A stretch of DNA of 6,968 bases from an uncultured Flavobacteriales bacterium (GTDB lineage Bacteria > Bacteroidota > Bacteroidia > Flavobacteriales > UBA7430). The stretch lies in contig CAJWJW010000070.1 in assembly GCA_913041775.1 (NCBI GenBank), positions 1 to 6,968 on the forward strand. Direction: 5' to 3'. Position numbers and translations under genes: made by a program. Below are positions 1-6,750 of the stretch, one piece after another (the stretch's first letter is position 1; each line of letters opens with the position of its first letter). The notes under the pieces were generated by a model. The model was not told where the DNA came from. It worked only from the letters and a program-made list of their open reading frames with translations, and ran no database searches.

Positions 1-249
1 ATTTGAAGCACCTGTATCGGTACAACCTTCTATCATACAAGAAGCATCGTCATTATTGGCTTCTTCATTAAAGTTTAATGCAGCAGGATTGGTACAACCT
101 GAAATTATACATGAACCATTGTCTGTAGTAGCAATAGCATTAAAATTATCTGCTTCTGGATTTGTACACCCAAAGGTTACGGGTACACAAGAATCATCGT
201 CTACAGTAGCAGTAGGATCGTAATTAAAAGCGGTAACGTCTGTACAGCC
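1..249 (-). repeat. Tandem Cys-containing repeats (GCTxxxAxNFN...DDxSC) in the metalloprotease C-terminal region
   Basis: Three full units and the start of a fourth are translated on the minus strand: residues 867-892, 893-916, 917-940 and 941 onward. Each begins GCT(D/N), has an (F/L)N(Y/F)(N/D)-type core and ends with an acidic stretch and SC. The two cysteines are always 19 residues apart (868/887, 894/913, 918/937), which suggests one disulfide per unit. The D/N-rich stretch before SC could bind calcium, but that is inference. Repeats of this type are common in secreted Bacteroidota proteins, where they act as stalks or spacers. The array continues past the left edge, so the copy number is unknown. 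Confidence 0.8.
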
Positions 250-2847
250 AGGAATTTCTGTTACACTTTCTTCACCAGTAGTAAAGCTTAAGGTTTCACT
301 AAACTCAGAGTCACCACAAGGACTATTAGCCATAACATTCCAGAAGTATTCTGTTTCTGCATCTAAAAGAGTTCCTAATGAATAAGATGTATTCTCTATG
401 TCCGTTAATGTATGAACAATATTCTCAAATTCTAAATCTGTAGCAATTTGCAAAGTATAAGAACTGGCATTATCCGATTCGCTCCAAGTAAATGTAGGAG
501 TCAATGAAACATCAACTAGTGCAGCACCTGGGACGTTTAATGTTACAGTTTCTGGGATACCTTCGAAAACAGTAATTGAAACTATTTGAAGGTGTTCAAT
601 TATTCCTGCGGTAGCAGTTATTTGGAAAGGGTATACACCTGCTGGTATAGGAAAAGGAGAAGAAATAGTTAAAGTTGAATTATCTCCTGGACTTACATTT
701 TCAGGATCAAAGTTTACAATTATACCTTCTGGGATATCGTCTATAGATAAGTTTACTTGTTCATCAAAGTCCAAAATAGGTTCTACAACAATATCAAATA
801 CAGCCATCTCTCCAGAACAAATATTTAAATTTATTGGACTAACCTCAATAGAGAAGTTTGGTTCTGTAGGCTCTATAATATCAAAACTATTAGAGATATT
901 AAAGAATATATTAGTACTTGACTTAACCTTTAATATAGCCTGAGTAGATGGTAAGTTTGGACAAACTACTAAGGCCAATCCATTATTTGGTACATCAGAA
1001 ACTAAAGGTTCAAAGGTGAGACCATTATCGGTAGATATAAGAATGTCTACATTATCACAAGAAACAGGAGCAATATCTGTATTTGCTACATCCCATTCTA
1101 CTGAGTAGGTATTTCCATATTCCCAATCTTCTTCAATATCATTAACAGAAAATTCATCTGCCTGATCACTTACTGTAAATTCTATTAAATCATAACTAAC
1201 ACCACCACCACCGGCACTATTGTCTCTTACTGTTAAACGAAATTTCATATTCCTCGCATAAGAAGGTAGCACTTCTCCTAAAGTAGAAGATCCAGCAACT
1301 AGATCAGTCATTTTAGGGAAAACACGAGTTGCAGTTTCTACTGGAGACCAAGATCTAAACAAAGGAGTGTTTCCAGTCGCATTTTCTAAATCGTCTGCTA
1401 CATCACCTAAATCATATTGCTCCCAACAGTAAGTTAAAACATTTGTAGGATTTTGATCAGTTCCAACACCACTAAGCTCAAATGGAGTATTAGTAGGAAT
1501 GGTAAAGTTTTGACCAGAAGGATTCGCATTAGCTACAGGAATAGAATTCCCTGTTTCTAATTGCTCAGCACAGTCTGTAGACCAACCATCGCCATTCGTA
1601 TGGGCTGTAATTTCGTCGAACGAAGCTGTATGGTAATAATCGTTTGAATTTTGTTGTAAGTTATTAACCTCGCAAATACCGGCATAAGCTAATATTGTAG
1701 TTCCAGAACCAGGCTCGTAAGCTGTAGAAGGATTTCTATTTCCAGCACCACAGTTGCCAGTACCGCTATCGCCGTTAAAAGTATGATTGGCACCAAATTG
1801 ATGCCCCATTTCGTGTGCTACATAATCAATATCAAAAGCATCTCCAATAGGAGCGTTTGTTCCAGTTACCCCTTTAGCTTTAAAAGTAGAATTACATACA
1901 CCTGCAGTGGCTAATCCACCAGCACCAGTAGAAAATACGTGACCAATATCGTAATTCCCATTTCCAATTAAATCATCAATATTTTCTTGATTCTCATCTA
2001 ATATAGCTCCTGCATTGGAATTAGAATAAGGATCATTTGTAGAGTTAGTGTAAACAATTAAATCGTTATCTGCTACTAGGTTTAATCTAAACGATGCTTC
2101 TCTATCGAATACCAAATTAACACGATCTAAAGTAGTAACAATCGCTGCAAGTGCAGCTACATCAGCAGCATCGCCAGAATTATTTGCATGAAACTGAGCA
2201 TACTCACCAGTACAAGCAATAGCAGCTCTATATACTCTAAGTACATCTCCCGACTGCCCACTAGGCATAGACTTAGCAGATGATTGTGCATTATTAATAA
2301 CACATTCTGAAGCTCGTACTTTCAGATTGGTTGCATAAAAATCCTCTTTAAAGTAGGACATACAATACGAAGGATTATTAATGCTATAAGGATCGATATA
2401 GGAGGTTCCAGAAGCTGAAATTATCATTGCATGGAATCCATTATGACTAACTGTTATACGTGCAGTTGCAGTACCATCGTCTAGACCTTGAGCTAAAAAA
2501 GAATGAATAGATGGGAATTTAGCAGCAAGTTCTGAAGGCATAATACTAGAGTTTACTACTGCAAACTCCAGCATCTGTCCGCCAGGCATAGGTAAATTTA
2601 TAATCGTTGGACTCTGACGAACCTCAACTGAGAACTCTTTTGGCGCTTGTAGTAATAGATTTAAAGTTGTTTCCAAATCTATAGCGTAAACCTCATAAGA
2701 TGATGGGATGGTATAGCGATCGGAAGAAAGAGGAATAGAGGATTCCGAAACTTCTTGCCATACCGATTGAGCTTTTAAACTCGAAGTAAATACCAATACA
2801 AACGTTAAAAGCAAAAGCTTTTTAAACAACGTAAAGTTCTGTTGCAT
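1..2847 (-). CDS. Secreted reprolysin-like (M12B-type) zinc metalloprotease, multidomain, 3' end outside the window
   Basis: The frame is open for 949 codons from the ATG at 2847 to the left edge, so the C-terminus is missing. An in-frame TAA at 2874-2872 fixes the start. Residues 1-26 form a signal peptide (KK at 9-10, hydrophobic LLLLTFVLVF, likely cleavage after LKA26). A prodomain follows to about residue 200 with cysteines 162 and 182. The catalytic domain spans about 202-430 and holds HEMGHQFGANH at 345-355, giving zinc ligands H345, H349 and H355 and catalytic E346. The Met-turn reads TILAYAGIC, with Leu386 where metzincins have Met. Then come a beta domain (about 438-558, with YCWEQYD and FRLTVRDN at 536-543), two further beta-sandwich regions (about 559-655 and 659-763), a fibronectin III-like module (771-857) and Cys repeats from 867. 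The architecture matches secreted flavobacterial proteases, which are often exported by the type IX system; the sorting domain would lie beyond the edge. Substrate is unknown. The family call is strong; activity is inferred. Confidence 0.9.
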   Translation of the reverse strand, partial: MQQNFTLFKKLLLLTFVLVFTSSLKAQSVWQEVSESSIPLSSDRYTIPSSYEVYAIDLETTLNLLLQAPKEFSVEVRQSPTIINLPMPGGQMLEFAVVNSSIMPSELAAKFPSIHSFLAQGLDDGTATARITVSHNGFHAMIISASGTSYIDPYSINNPSYCMSYFKEDFYATNLKVRASECVINNAQSSAKSMPSGQSGDVLRVYRAAIACTGEYAQFHANNSGDAADVAALAAIVTTLDRVNLVFDREASFRLNLVADNDLIVYTNSTNDPYSNSNAGAILDENQENIDDLIGNGNYDIGHVFSTGAGGLATAGVCNSTFKAKGVTGTNAPIGDAFDIDYVAHEMGHQFGANHTFNGDSGTGNCGAGNRNPSTAYEPGSGTTILAYAGICEVNNLQQNSNDYYHTASFDEITAHTNGDGWSTDCAEQLETGNSIPVANANPSGQNFTIPTNTPFELSGVGTDQNPTNVLTYCWEQYDLGDVADDLENATGNTPLFRSWSPVETATRVFPKMTDLVAGSSTLGEVLPSYARNMKFRLTVRDNSAGGGGVSYDLIEFTVSDQADEFSVNDIEEDWEYGNTYSVEWDVANTDIAPVSCDNVDILISTDNGLTFEPLVSDVPNNGLALVVCPNLPSTQAILKVKSSTNIFFNISNSFDIIEPTEPNFSIEVSPINLNICSGEMAVFDIVVEPILDFDEQVNLSIDDIPEGIIVNFDPENVSPGDNSTLTISSPFPIPAGVYPFQITATAGIIEHLQIVSITVFEGIPETVTLNVPGAALVDVSLTPTFTWSESDNASSYTLQIATDLEFENIVHTLTDIENTSYSLGTLLDAETEYFWNVMANSPCGDSEFSETLSFTTGEESVTEIPGCTDVTAFNYDPTATVDDDSCVPVTFGCTNPEADNFNAIATTDNGSCIISGCTNPAALNFNEEANNDDASCMIEGCTDTGASN

Positions 2848-2909
2848 AATGTTATTTTTAAAAAATTCAATTTAATAGAATACAAGGCGTGAAGTTACAA
2901 AAGAAATGC

Positions 2910-2917
2910 CAAAAATA
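2910..2917 (-). promoter_or_regulatory. Candidate -7 promoter element (TATTTTTG) for the metalloprotease gene
   Basis: Read on the minus strand, TATTTTTG matches the Bacteroidota -7 consensus TAnnTTTG exactly. It would leave a leader of about 55-60 nt before the ATG at 2847. No good TTTG/TTG -33 box lies at the expected distance (only TTTAG-like sequence), so this is a weak call. Such matches are frequent by chance in AT-rich DNA. Confidence 0.35.
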
Positions 2918-2918
2918 A

Positions 2919-2945
2919 TTGCTTTATATTTCGAAACTAAATTTG
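2919..2945 (+). promoter_or_regulatory. Candidate Bacteroidota promoter (TTG, 16 nt, TAAATTTG) for the FAD oxidoreductase gene
   Basis: TAAATTTG at 2938-2945 is an exact match to TAnnTTTG, and TTG at 2919-2921 lies 16 nt upstream, slightly shorter than the usual spacing for a -33 box. Transcription would begin about 5-8 nt after the -7 box, at or next to the ATG at 2953, so the mRNA could be leaderless. There is no Shine-Dalgarno sequence. The element partly interleaves with the candidate promoter of the divergent protease gene. Confidence 0.5.
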
Positions 2946-2952
2946 ACTAATT

Positions 2953-4077
2953 ATGAGTGGCACTAGCTATTGGGAAGAAGAAAGTTTTTTAAAAAACATT
3001 GACTATACAGTCATCGGTAGTGGCATAGTTGGCCTCACTTGTGCTCTAGAATTGAGGCGTTTAAATCCTAATTCGAAAATAATTATTCTTGAAAGAGGAT
3101 TCCTTCCTACTGGAGCAAGTACAAAAAATGCTGGATTTACTTGTTTCGGTTCACCCTCAGAATTATTAGACGACTTGTCTAATTCTGAAGAAGAAAAGGT
3201 TTTTAATCTAGTAGAAAATCGTGTAAAAGGACTTTCAAAATTGAGAAACCTTGTTGGTGACCGAAATATGAACTACCAAGAATACGGTAGCTATGAACTC
3301 TTCAACGATGTTAGTTTATATGAAAATTGTATTGCAAAGCTCGGTTATTTAAACAAACAACTACAAAATACATTTAAGGCAAATACTTTTGAGAAATTTT
3401 CAAATCCTGAAAATTTTGGCTTAGACAAAAATAGCTTACTGATAAAGAATAATTTTGAAGGGCAGATTGACACTGGGAAAATGATGAGGGAACTACTCAG
3501 GCTTACTAGAGTTGCGAATATTGAAATTCTTAATGGCTTTGATGTACAGAGCTTTCAAGCAGAAAAGCATCATTGGGAGGTACACAACAATCAAACGATT
3601 GTAAAAACATCTAAATTAATCCTTTGCAACAATGCTTTTGCATCTAAGTTTTTCCCAGAATTCGATCTAAAACCTGCCAGAGCACAGGTGCTAATAACAA
3701 AACCTATAGAAGGCTTAAAGCTTAAAGGATGCTTCCATATGGATCAGGGCTATTACTACTTTCGCAATGTAGGTACTAGAGTATTATTTGGCGGGGGTAG
3801 GAATATTGACTTCAAAGGGGAAGAAACTTTTGAAATGATAACCTCAGAAAAAATTCAAAAGGAACTAAGATGTTTACTGAAGACTAAGATTTTACCAAAT
3901 CAAGACTTTGAGATTGAAAAAACTTGGGTTGGAATTATGGGGATTGGTACCACAAAATCTACACATATAAAAGAACTAAAAGAGGGGCTTTTCTGTGCTG
4001 TACGAATGGGAGGTATGGGCATCGCTTTAGGGGCAAATGTTGGAGAAGAGGTCGCAAGGTTAGCTAGTGAAAAATAG
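2953..4077 (+). CDS. FAD-dependent oxidoreductase of the DAO (D-amino acid oxidase/DadA-like) family
   Basis: This 374-residue protein has the dinucleotide-binding signature VIGSGIVGL (GxGxxG at 22-27), followed by an acidic residue at the end of the second strand (ILERG, E47) that would contact the FAD ribose, and the GASTKNAGF segment (54-62) typical of this superfamily near the flavin. Middle residues (FEGQIDTGKMMREL, 168-181; YYYFRN, 267-272; LFGGGRNID, 278-286) belong to the substrate-binding part, and RMGGMGIALG (351-360) is the C-terminal FAD contact. No signal peptide or membrane segment is seen, so it is probably cytoplasmic. DAO members oxidise amino acids or other amines, but the substrate cannot be read here. 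The start is secure: an in-frame TGA lies at 2944-2946, only ATT could start between it and the ATG, and later starts would remove the FAD motif. The gene stands alone, divergent from the protease. The family is confident; a glycine oxidase or D-amino acid dehydrogenase role is only a guess. Confidence 0.9.
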   Translation: MSGTSYWEEESFLKNIDYTVIGSGIVGLTCALELRRLNPNSKIIILERGFLPTGASTKNAGFTCFGSPSELLDDLSNSEEEKVFNLVENRVKGLSKLRNLVGDRNMNYQEYGSYELFNDVSLYENCIAKLGYLNKQLQNTFKANTFEKFSNPENFGLDKNSLLIKNNFEGQIDTGKMMRELLRLTRVANIEILNGFDVQSFQAEKHHWEVHNNQTIVKTSKLILCNNAFASKFFPEFDLKPARAQVLITKPIEGLKLKGCFHMDQGYYYFRNVGTRVLFGGGRNIDFKGEETFEMITSEKIQKELRCLLKTKILPNQDFEIEKTWVGIMGIGTTKSTHIKELKEGLFCAVRMGGMGIALGANVGEEVARLASEK

Positions 4078-4209
4078 CCTGACAAACTGACAATTGACTC
4101 TGTTAAACGCTAATTTTAAAGAGTACTTACAAAATGACAATTATTCGCATAGATGAAAAATGTTACAATAAATAAGTGTAGGTTAAATTAAAGTTAATTA
4201 ATATTGTAT

Positions 4210-4228
4210 TTTATTGAAAATCAATAAA
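4210..4228. repeat. Perfect 8-bp inverted repeat (TTTATTGA/TCAATAAA, 3-nt AAA spacer)
   Basis: The arms at 4210-4217 and 4221-4228 are exact reverse complements. It lies about 150 bp upstream of the AI-2E start. The stem has one G-C pair and no following T-run, so it is a poor terminator. A regulator-binding site is possible, but in DNA this AT-rich such a palindrome can arise by chance. Confidence 0.4.
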
Positions 4229-4344
4229 CTAACTATCATTAAGTAAAGTGTAAAATTATATATAATTTACAGTATATTGTTAAATACATTAAACAATTGA
4301 ATGGATAAAACCATAAACTAGATGTATATATTACTAAAGAATTA

Positions 4345-4352
4345 TACATTTG
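4345..4352 (+). promoter_or_regulatory. Candidate -7 promoter element (TACATTTG) for the AI-2E family gene
   Basis: TACATTTG matches TAnnTTTG exactly and ends 23 nt before the ATG at 4376, giving a leader of roughly 15-18 nt. I see no TTG/TTTG -33 box at the expected distance, so support comes only from the -7 match and its position. Confidence 0.45.
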
Positions 4353-4375
4353 ATATGAATTAGAATTTTAAAAAA

Positions 4376-5431
4376 ATGCAAGAAAAATTGTTGAGAAATA
4401 TACTAATCACAGCAGTAGTAGGCTACCTTATTTACACACTTAAAAATGTACTAAGTCCATTTTTAATTGCCCTTTTTTTAGCCTATTTAATCAATCCACT
4501 TATCACCTTTATACAACATAAATTAAAGGTTAAAAAAAGAGGTTTATCCATAGCAATAGGACTTACCTTTTCTAGTTTATGTATCGCAGGACTAATTCTT
4601 CTTAGCCTACCCACTATAAATAAGGAGTTTCATAATGCAGCGACGTTGTTAAAAGAATACGCAGACATCATCCCTCCTATCCCACCAGAGATACAAGAGC
4701 AAGCGAATAAACTTCTTCACTCCGACGAAGCTATGGAGTTTATTAACAGTAGTACTATTACAGAAACACTTAGTAAAATCACCCCTTTACTTAAAACTCT
4801 TTTTAATGAATCACTAGATTTGATAATGGGAATTTTCGGCTTATTCTTTATCTTTATTTACCTCGTATTTATCTTACAAGGCTACCCCACCCTAAGTAAA
4901 ACTTGGATAAATTGGATTCCATTAAAATTTCGAGATCAAACACATGGCATAAGCCAAGATTTAGACGAAGGTATGCGCGCCTACTTTAGAGGGCAAGCCA
5001 CAATTGCACTAATAGTTGGATTACTATTCTGCTTAGGCTTTAGTATAATCGGACTTCCTTTAGCAATTTTAATGGGTATACTAATTGGATTACTCAACCT
5101 TGTGCCTTACCTGCAAATACTAGGATTTATACCTGCATTTTTACTATGCATATTACAAAGCATGGAGTCTGGGCAGAACTTATGGACTACTATAGGTGCG
5201 GCTACTTTAGTTTTTCTCATAATTCAATTGATACAGGAAAGCATTTTAATTCCTAGAATAATGAAAAAAGTAACTGGACTACACCCAGCAATAATCCTAC
5301 TATCTCTTTCTATATGGGGTAGCTTACTGGGTATTACTGGACTTATACTAGCACTACCTATAAGCACCCTACTCCTATCGTATTACAAACGATTTATAAG
5401 CAGTAACCCGAACGATCCTACTACTAAATAG
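4376..5431 (+). CDS. AI-2E family transporter (TqsA/PerM-like membrane protein)
   Basis: This 351-residue integral membrane protein has the layout of the AI-2E (UPF0118) family: hydrophobic segments near residues 8-22, 26-46 and 57-80, a soluble stretch of about 65-70 residues (80-147) rich in helix formers, a segment at about 148-168, a loop with MRAYFRGQ (200-207), and a C-terminal hydrophobic bundle to about 336. Family hallmarks are GLLNLVPYLQILG (238-250), QESILIPRIMKKVTGLHP (287-304) and GITGLILALP (319-328). The length is normal. It sits in the inner membrane. E. coli TqsA exports autoinducer-2, while other relatives are linked to Na+/H+ exchange, so the substrate here is open. An in-frame TAG at 4361-4363 fixes the start, which has no Shine-Dalgarno sequence. 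The stop lies inside the convergent protoporphyrinogen oxidase gene (8-bp overlap). Nothing around it suggests quorum sensing. Confidence 0.9.
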   Translation: MQEKLLRNILITAVVGYLIYTLKNVLSPFLIALFLAYLINPLITFIQHKLKVKKRGLSIAIGLTFSSLCIAGLILLSLPTINKEFHNAATLLKEYADIIPPIPPEIQEQANKLLHSDEAMEFINSSTITETLSKITPLLKTLFNESLDLIMGIFGLFFIFIYLVFILQGYPTLSKTWINWIPLKFRDQTHGISQDLDEGMRAYFRGQATIALIVGLLFCLGFSIIGLPLAILMGILIGLLNLVPYLQILGFIPAFLLCILQSMESGQNLWTTIGAATLVFLIIQLIQESILIPRIMKKVTGLHPAIILLSLSIWGSLLGITGLILALPISTLLLSYYKRFISSNPNDPTTK

Positions 5432-6749
5432 ACTGTGCGTATTCTTTAGACTTTGATACAATATCTATTATAGAAACACCATACATATAGTTACCCAAGA
5501 CCTTTAAGTTTGTAGGAGAAGAGTCTGCAATCCGCTGAACCTTATCTAAATGACCTTTTTCGTATTGCGGTATAGCTTTAGCCAAAAGTCGTAATTCTTG
5601 CTTATTGATATTAATTTCAGTTCCAAATACTTTTTCTAAAAAATCTTTAGCATCTTTCTTTAAATCCATCTTCTGTAATTCCTCGTACGAATACCTTGCA
5701 CCTCCTAGCATTACAGTATTTACATGAAAATCACCTGAGCCATGACTAGGGAAAGTATTAGAATTTGCAACCATACCTAGCACAACAGACTTCTCTTTTG
5801 ATGGTACAAGAAAACCAAAGCCATCAAAATTAATTTGTGATTTTTGAAACTGAAAATTTAAGACTCCTACAGGAGAATAATTTATTGAGTTTAACTCTGC
5901 CGAAATTGGCTCGGGAACCAATAAACTTAAAGTATAGGCTGGTAGAGTAGAAATAAGCATATCGTAACTATAAGACTTCCCATTTGCACATATTAACGAA
6001 GAAGTATCTAAGTTAATTGACTGTACCTTAGAGTCGTAAATAATAGGATCTTCTAAAACAAACTGTAGTTTATCTATTAAGGTTTGTATGCCATTTTTAA
6101 AACTAAACAGTGCTTTAGAGGTTACTTCTTTAGGGTACGACTTTACATCTGATTCTTCTGGTTTGAAGGTAAGCAAGGATCTAAAAATAGAACCCTTAAT
6201 AGCTTCTAACTTCTTTAAAAATGGTAAGGTTGCGGAAATACTCATTTTAGAAACATCACCAGCCCAGATACCACTTACTATACTATCGAAGAATAACTTT
6301 CTAAATGCCTCTCCAAAATGCCTATCCACAAATTCCGCTATAGTCTCGTCTTCATTAACAACTTTGGCTGTTAAATCTTTAAAAAAAGCTTTAATAAAAA
6401 GTGATAAATAAGGAGATCTTAGAAATGATAATAAAGAATAAGGTAAGATTTGCAATTTATTATCATGGTATAAATAACGCCTTTTAGCTTTTTCATTAGC
6501 AAAAATTAACTCATCCCACAAGCCCAACTCCTCTACAAGCTCTAAAACCAGTTGACCATTACCCTTAGGGCGAACACCTCTTGGACCCCATTCAACAACA
6601 CAATCATCAAAATAATTAGAATCGATAAGTCCACCAGAAATAGTTTTTTCTTCTAGAATTACAACTTCTGCGCCTGGATTATACTTTTTTAAATAGTACG
6701 CAACAGACAAGCCTGCAATCCCTGAACCTAAAATACAAAACTTCGCCAT
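5424..6749 (-). CDS. hemG: Protoporphyrinogen oxidase, FAD-dependent HemY type (heme biosynthesis)
   Basis: This 441-residue flavoprotein would oxidise protoporphyrinogen IX to protoporphyrin IX, the step before iron insertion in heme synthesis. The N-terminus has ILGSGIAGLS (GxGxxG at 8-13), E33/E34 at the end of the second strand, SGG at 38-40 and EWGPRGVRPKG (53-63). Family motifs continue with SGIWAGD (159-165), MSISATLP (169-176), FKNGIQTLIDKL (217-228), FGFLVPS (311-317), KAIPQYEKGH (391-400) and the C-terminal FAD-contacting GNYMYGVSIIDIV (419-431). The length is close to the usual 450-470. There is no signal peptide; relatives are membrane-associated. It starts 1 nt after the stop of the DUF493-like gene, so the two are probably co-transcribed. 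Some relatives in Gram-positive bacteria oxidise coproporphyrinogen instead, but a Bacteroidota host favours the protoporphyrinogen reaction. The name hemG is used for this enzyme in many annotations; it is not the flavodoxin-like E. coli HemG. Confidence 0.9.
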   Translation of the reverse strand: MAKFCILGSGIAGLSVAYYLKKYNPGAEVVILEEKTISGGLIDSNYFDDCVVEWGPRGVRPKGNGQLVLELVEELGLWDELIFANEKAKRRYLYHDNKLQILPYSLLSFLRSPYLSLFIKAFFKDLTAKVVNEDETIAEFVDRHFGEAFRKLFFDSIVSGIWAGDVSKMSISATLPFLKKLEAIKGSIFRSLLTFKPEESDVKSYPKEVTSKALFSFKNGIQTLIDKLQFVLEDPIIYDSKVQSINLDTSSLICANGKSYSYDMLISTLPAYTLSLLVPEPISAELNSINYSPVGVLNFQFQKSQINFDGFGFLVPSKEKSVVLGMVANSNTFPSHGSGDFHVNTVMLGGARYSYEELQKMDLKKDAKDFLEKVFGTEININKQELRLLAKAIPQYEKGHLDKVQRIADSSPTNLKVLGNYMYGVSIIDIVSKSKEYAQSI

Positions 6750-6750
6750 A

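Larger units (their letters stand above)
4078..4375. other. AT-rich 298-bp intergenic region with three short inverted repeats, no credible gene
   Basis: No convincing open reading frame is present; the ATG at 4134 opens only 13 codons. The stretch just after the upstream stop carries CTGACAA twice (4079-4085, 4087-4093). Inverted repeats lie at 4210-4228, 4250-4270 (one bulged A) and 4276-4297 (ATTGTT/AACAAT arms). None is GC-rich or followed by a T-tract, so none is a convincing terminator. The right end holds a candidate -7 element for the next gene. The region may contain the end of the upstream transcript and an operator or untranslated leader, but nothing specific can be proved. Confidence 0.7.

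Noticed and set aside
1..249. Repeated short words (GTACAACC and similar) at roughly 70-bp spacing, resembling a CRISPR or DNA repeat array
   Set aside because: The repeats are diverged and in phase with the reading frame, and reflect the GCT(D/N) protein repeat. There are no identical direct repeats with unique spacers.
1201..1212. ACC trinucleotide repeated four times
   Set aside because: It encodes a run of four glycines after the FRLTVRDN motif, a Gly-rich loop I associate with this protease family. Four units are too few to call a phase-variable microsatellite.
3900..4085. 61-codon minus-strand ORF
   Set aside because: It lies antisense inside the 3' end of the FAD oxidoreductase gene, whose plus-strand product has clear motifs. 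The minus product is Ser/Pro/Ile-rich and matches nothing I know.
4134..4175. 13-codon plus-strand ORF in the intergenic gap
   Set aside because: Too short, no ribosome-binding or promoter support, and such frames occur by chance in AT-rich DNA.
4376..5431. Quorum-sensing autoinducer-2 system
   Set aside because: The family name comes from one E. coli member. No luxS, lsr genes or sensor lies nearby in the window, so a signalling role is not supported.
6088..6411. 107-codon plus-strand ORF
   Set aside because: It is fully antisense to the protoporphyrinogen oxidase gene, including the SGIWAGD region. Its product has no recognisable domain and no promoter of its own.
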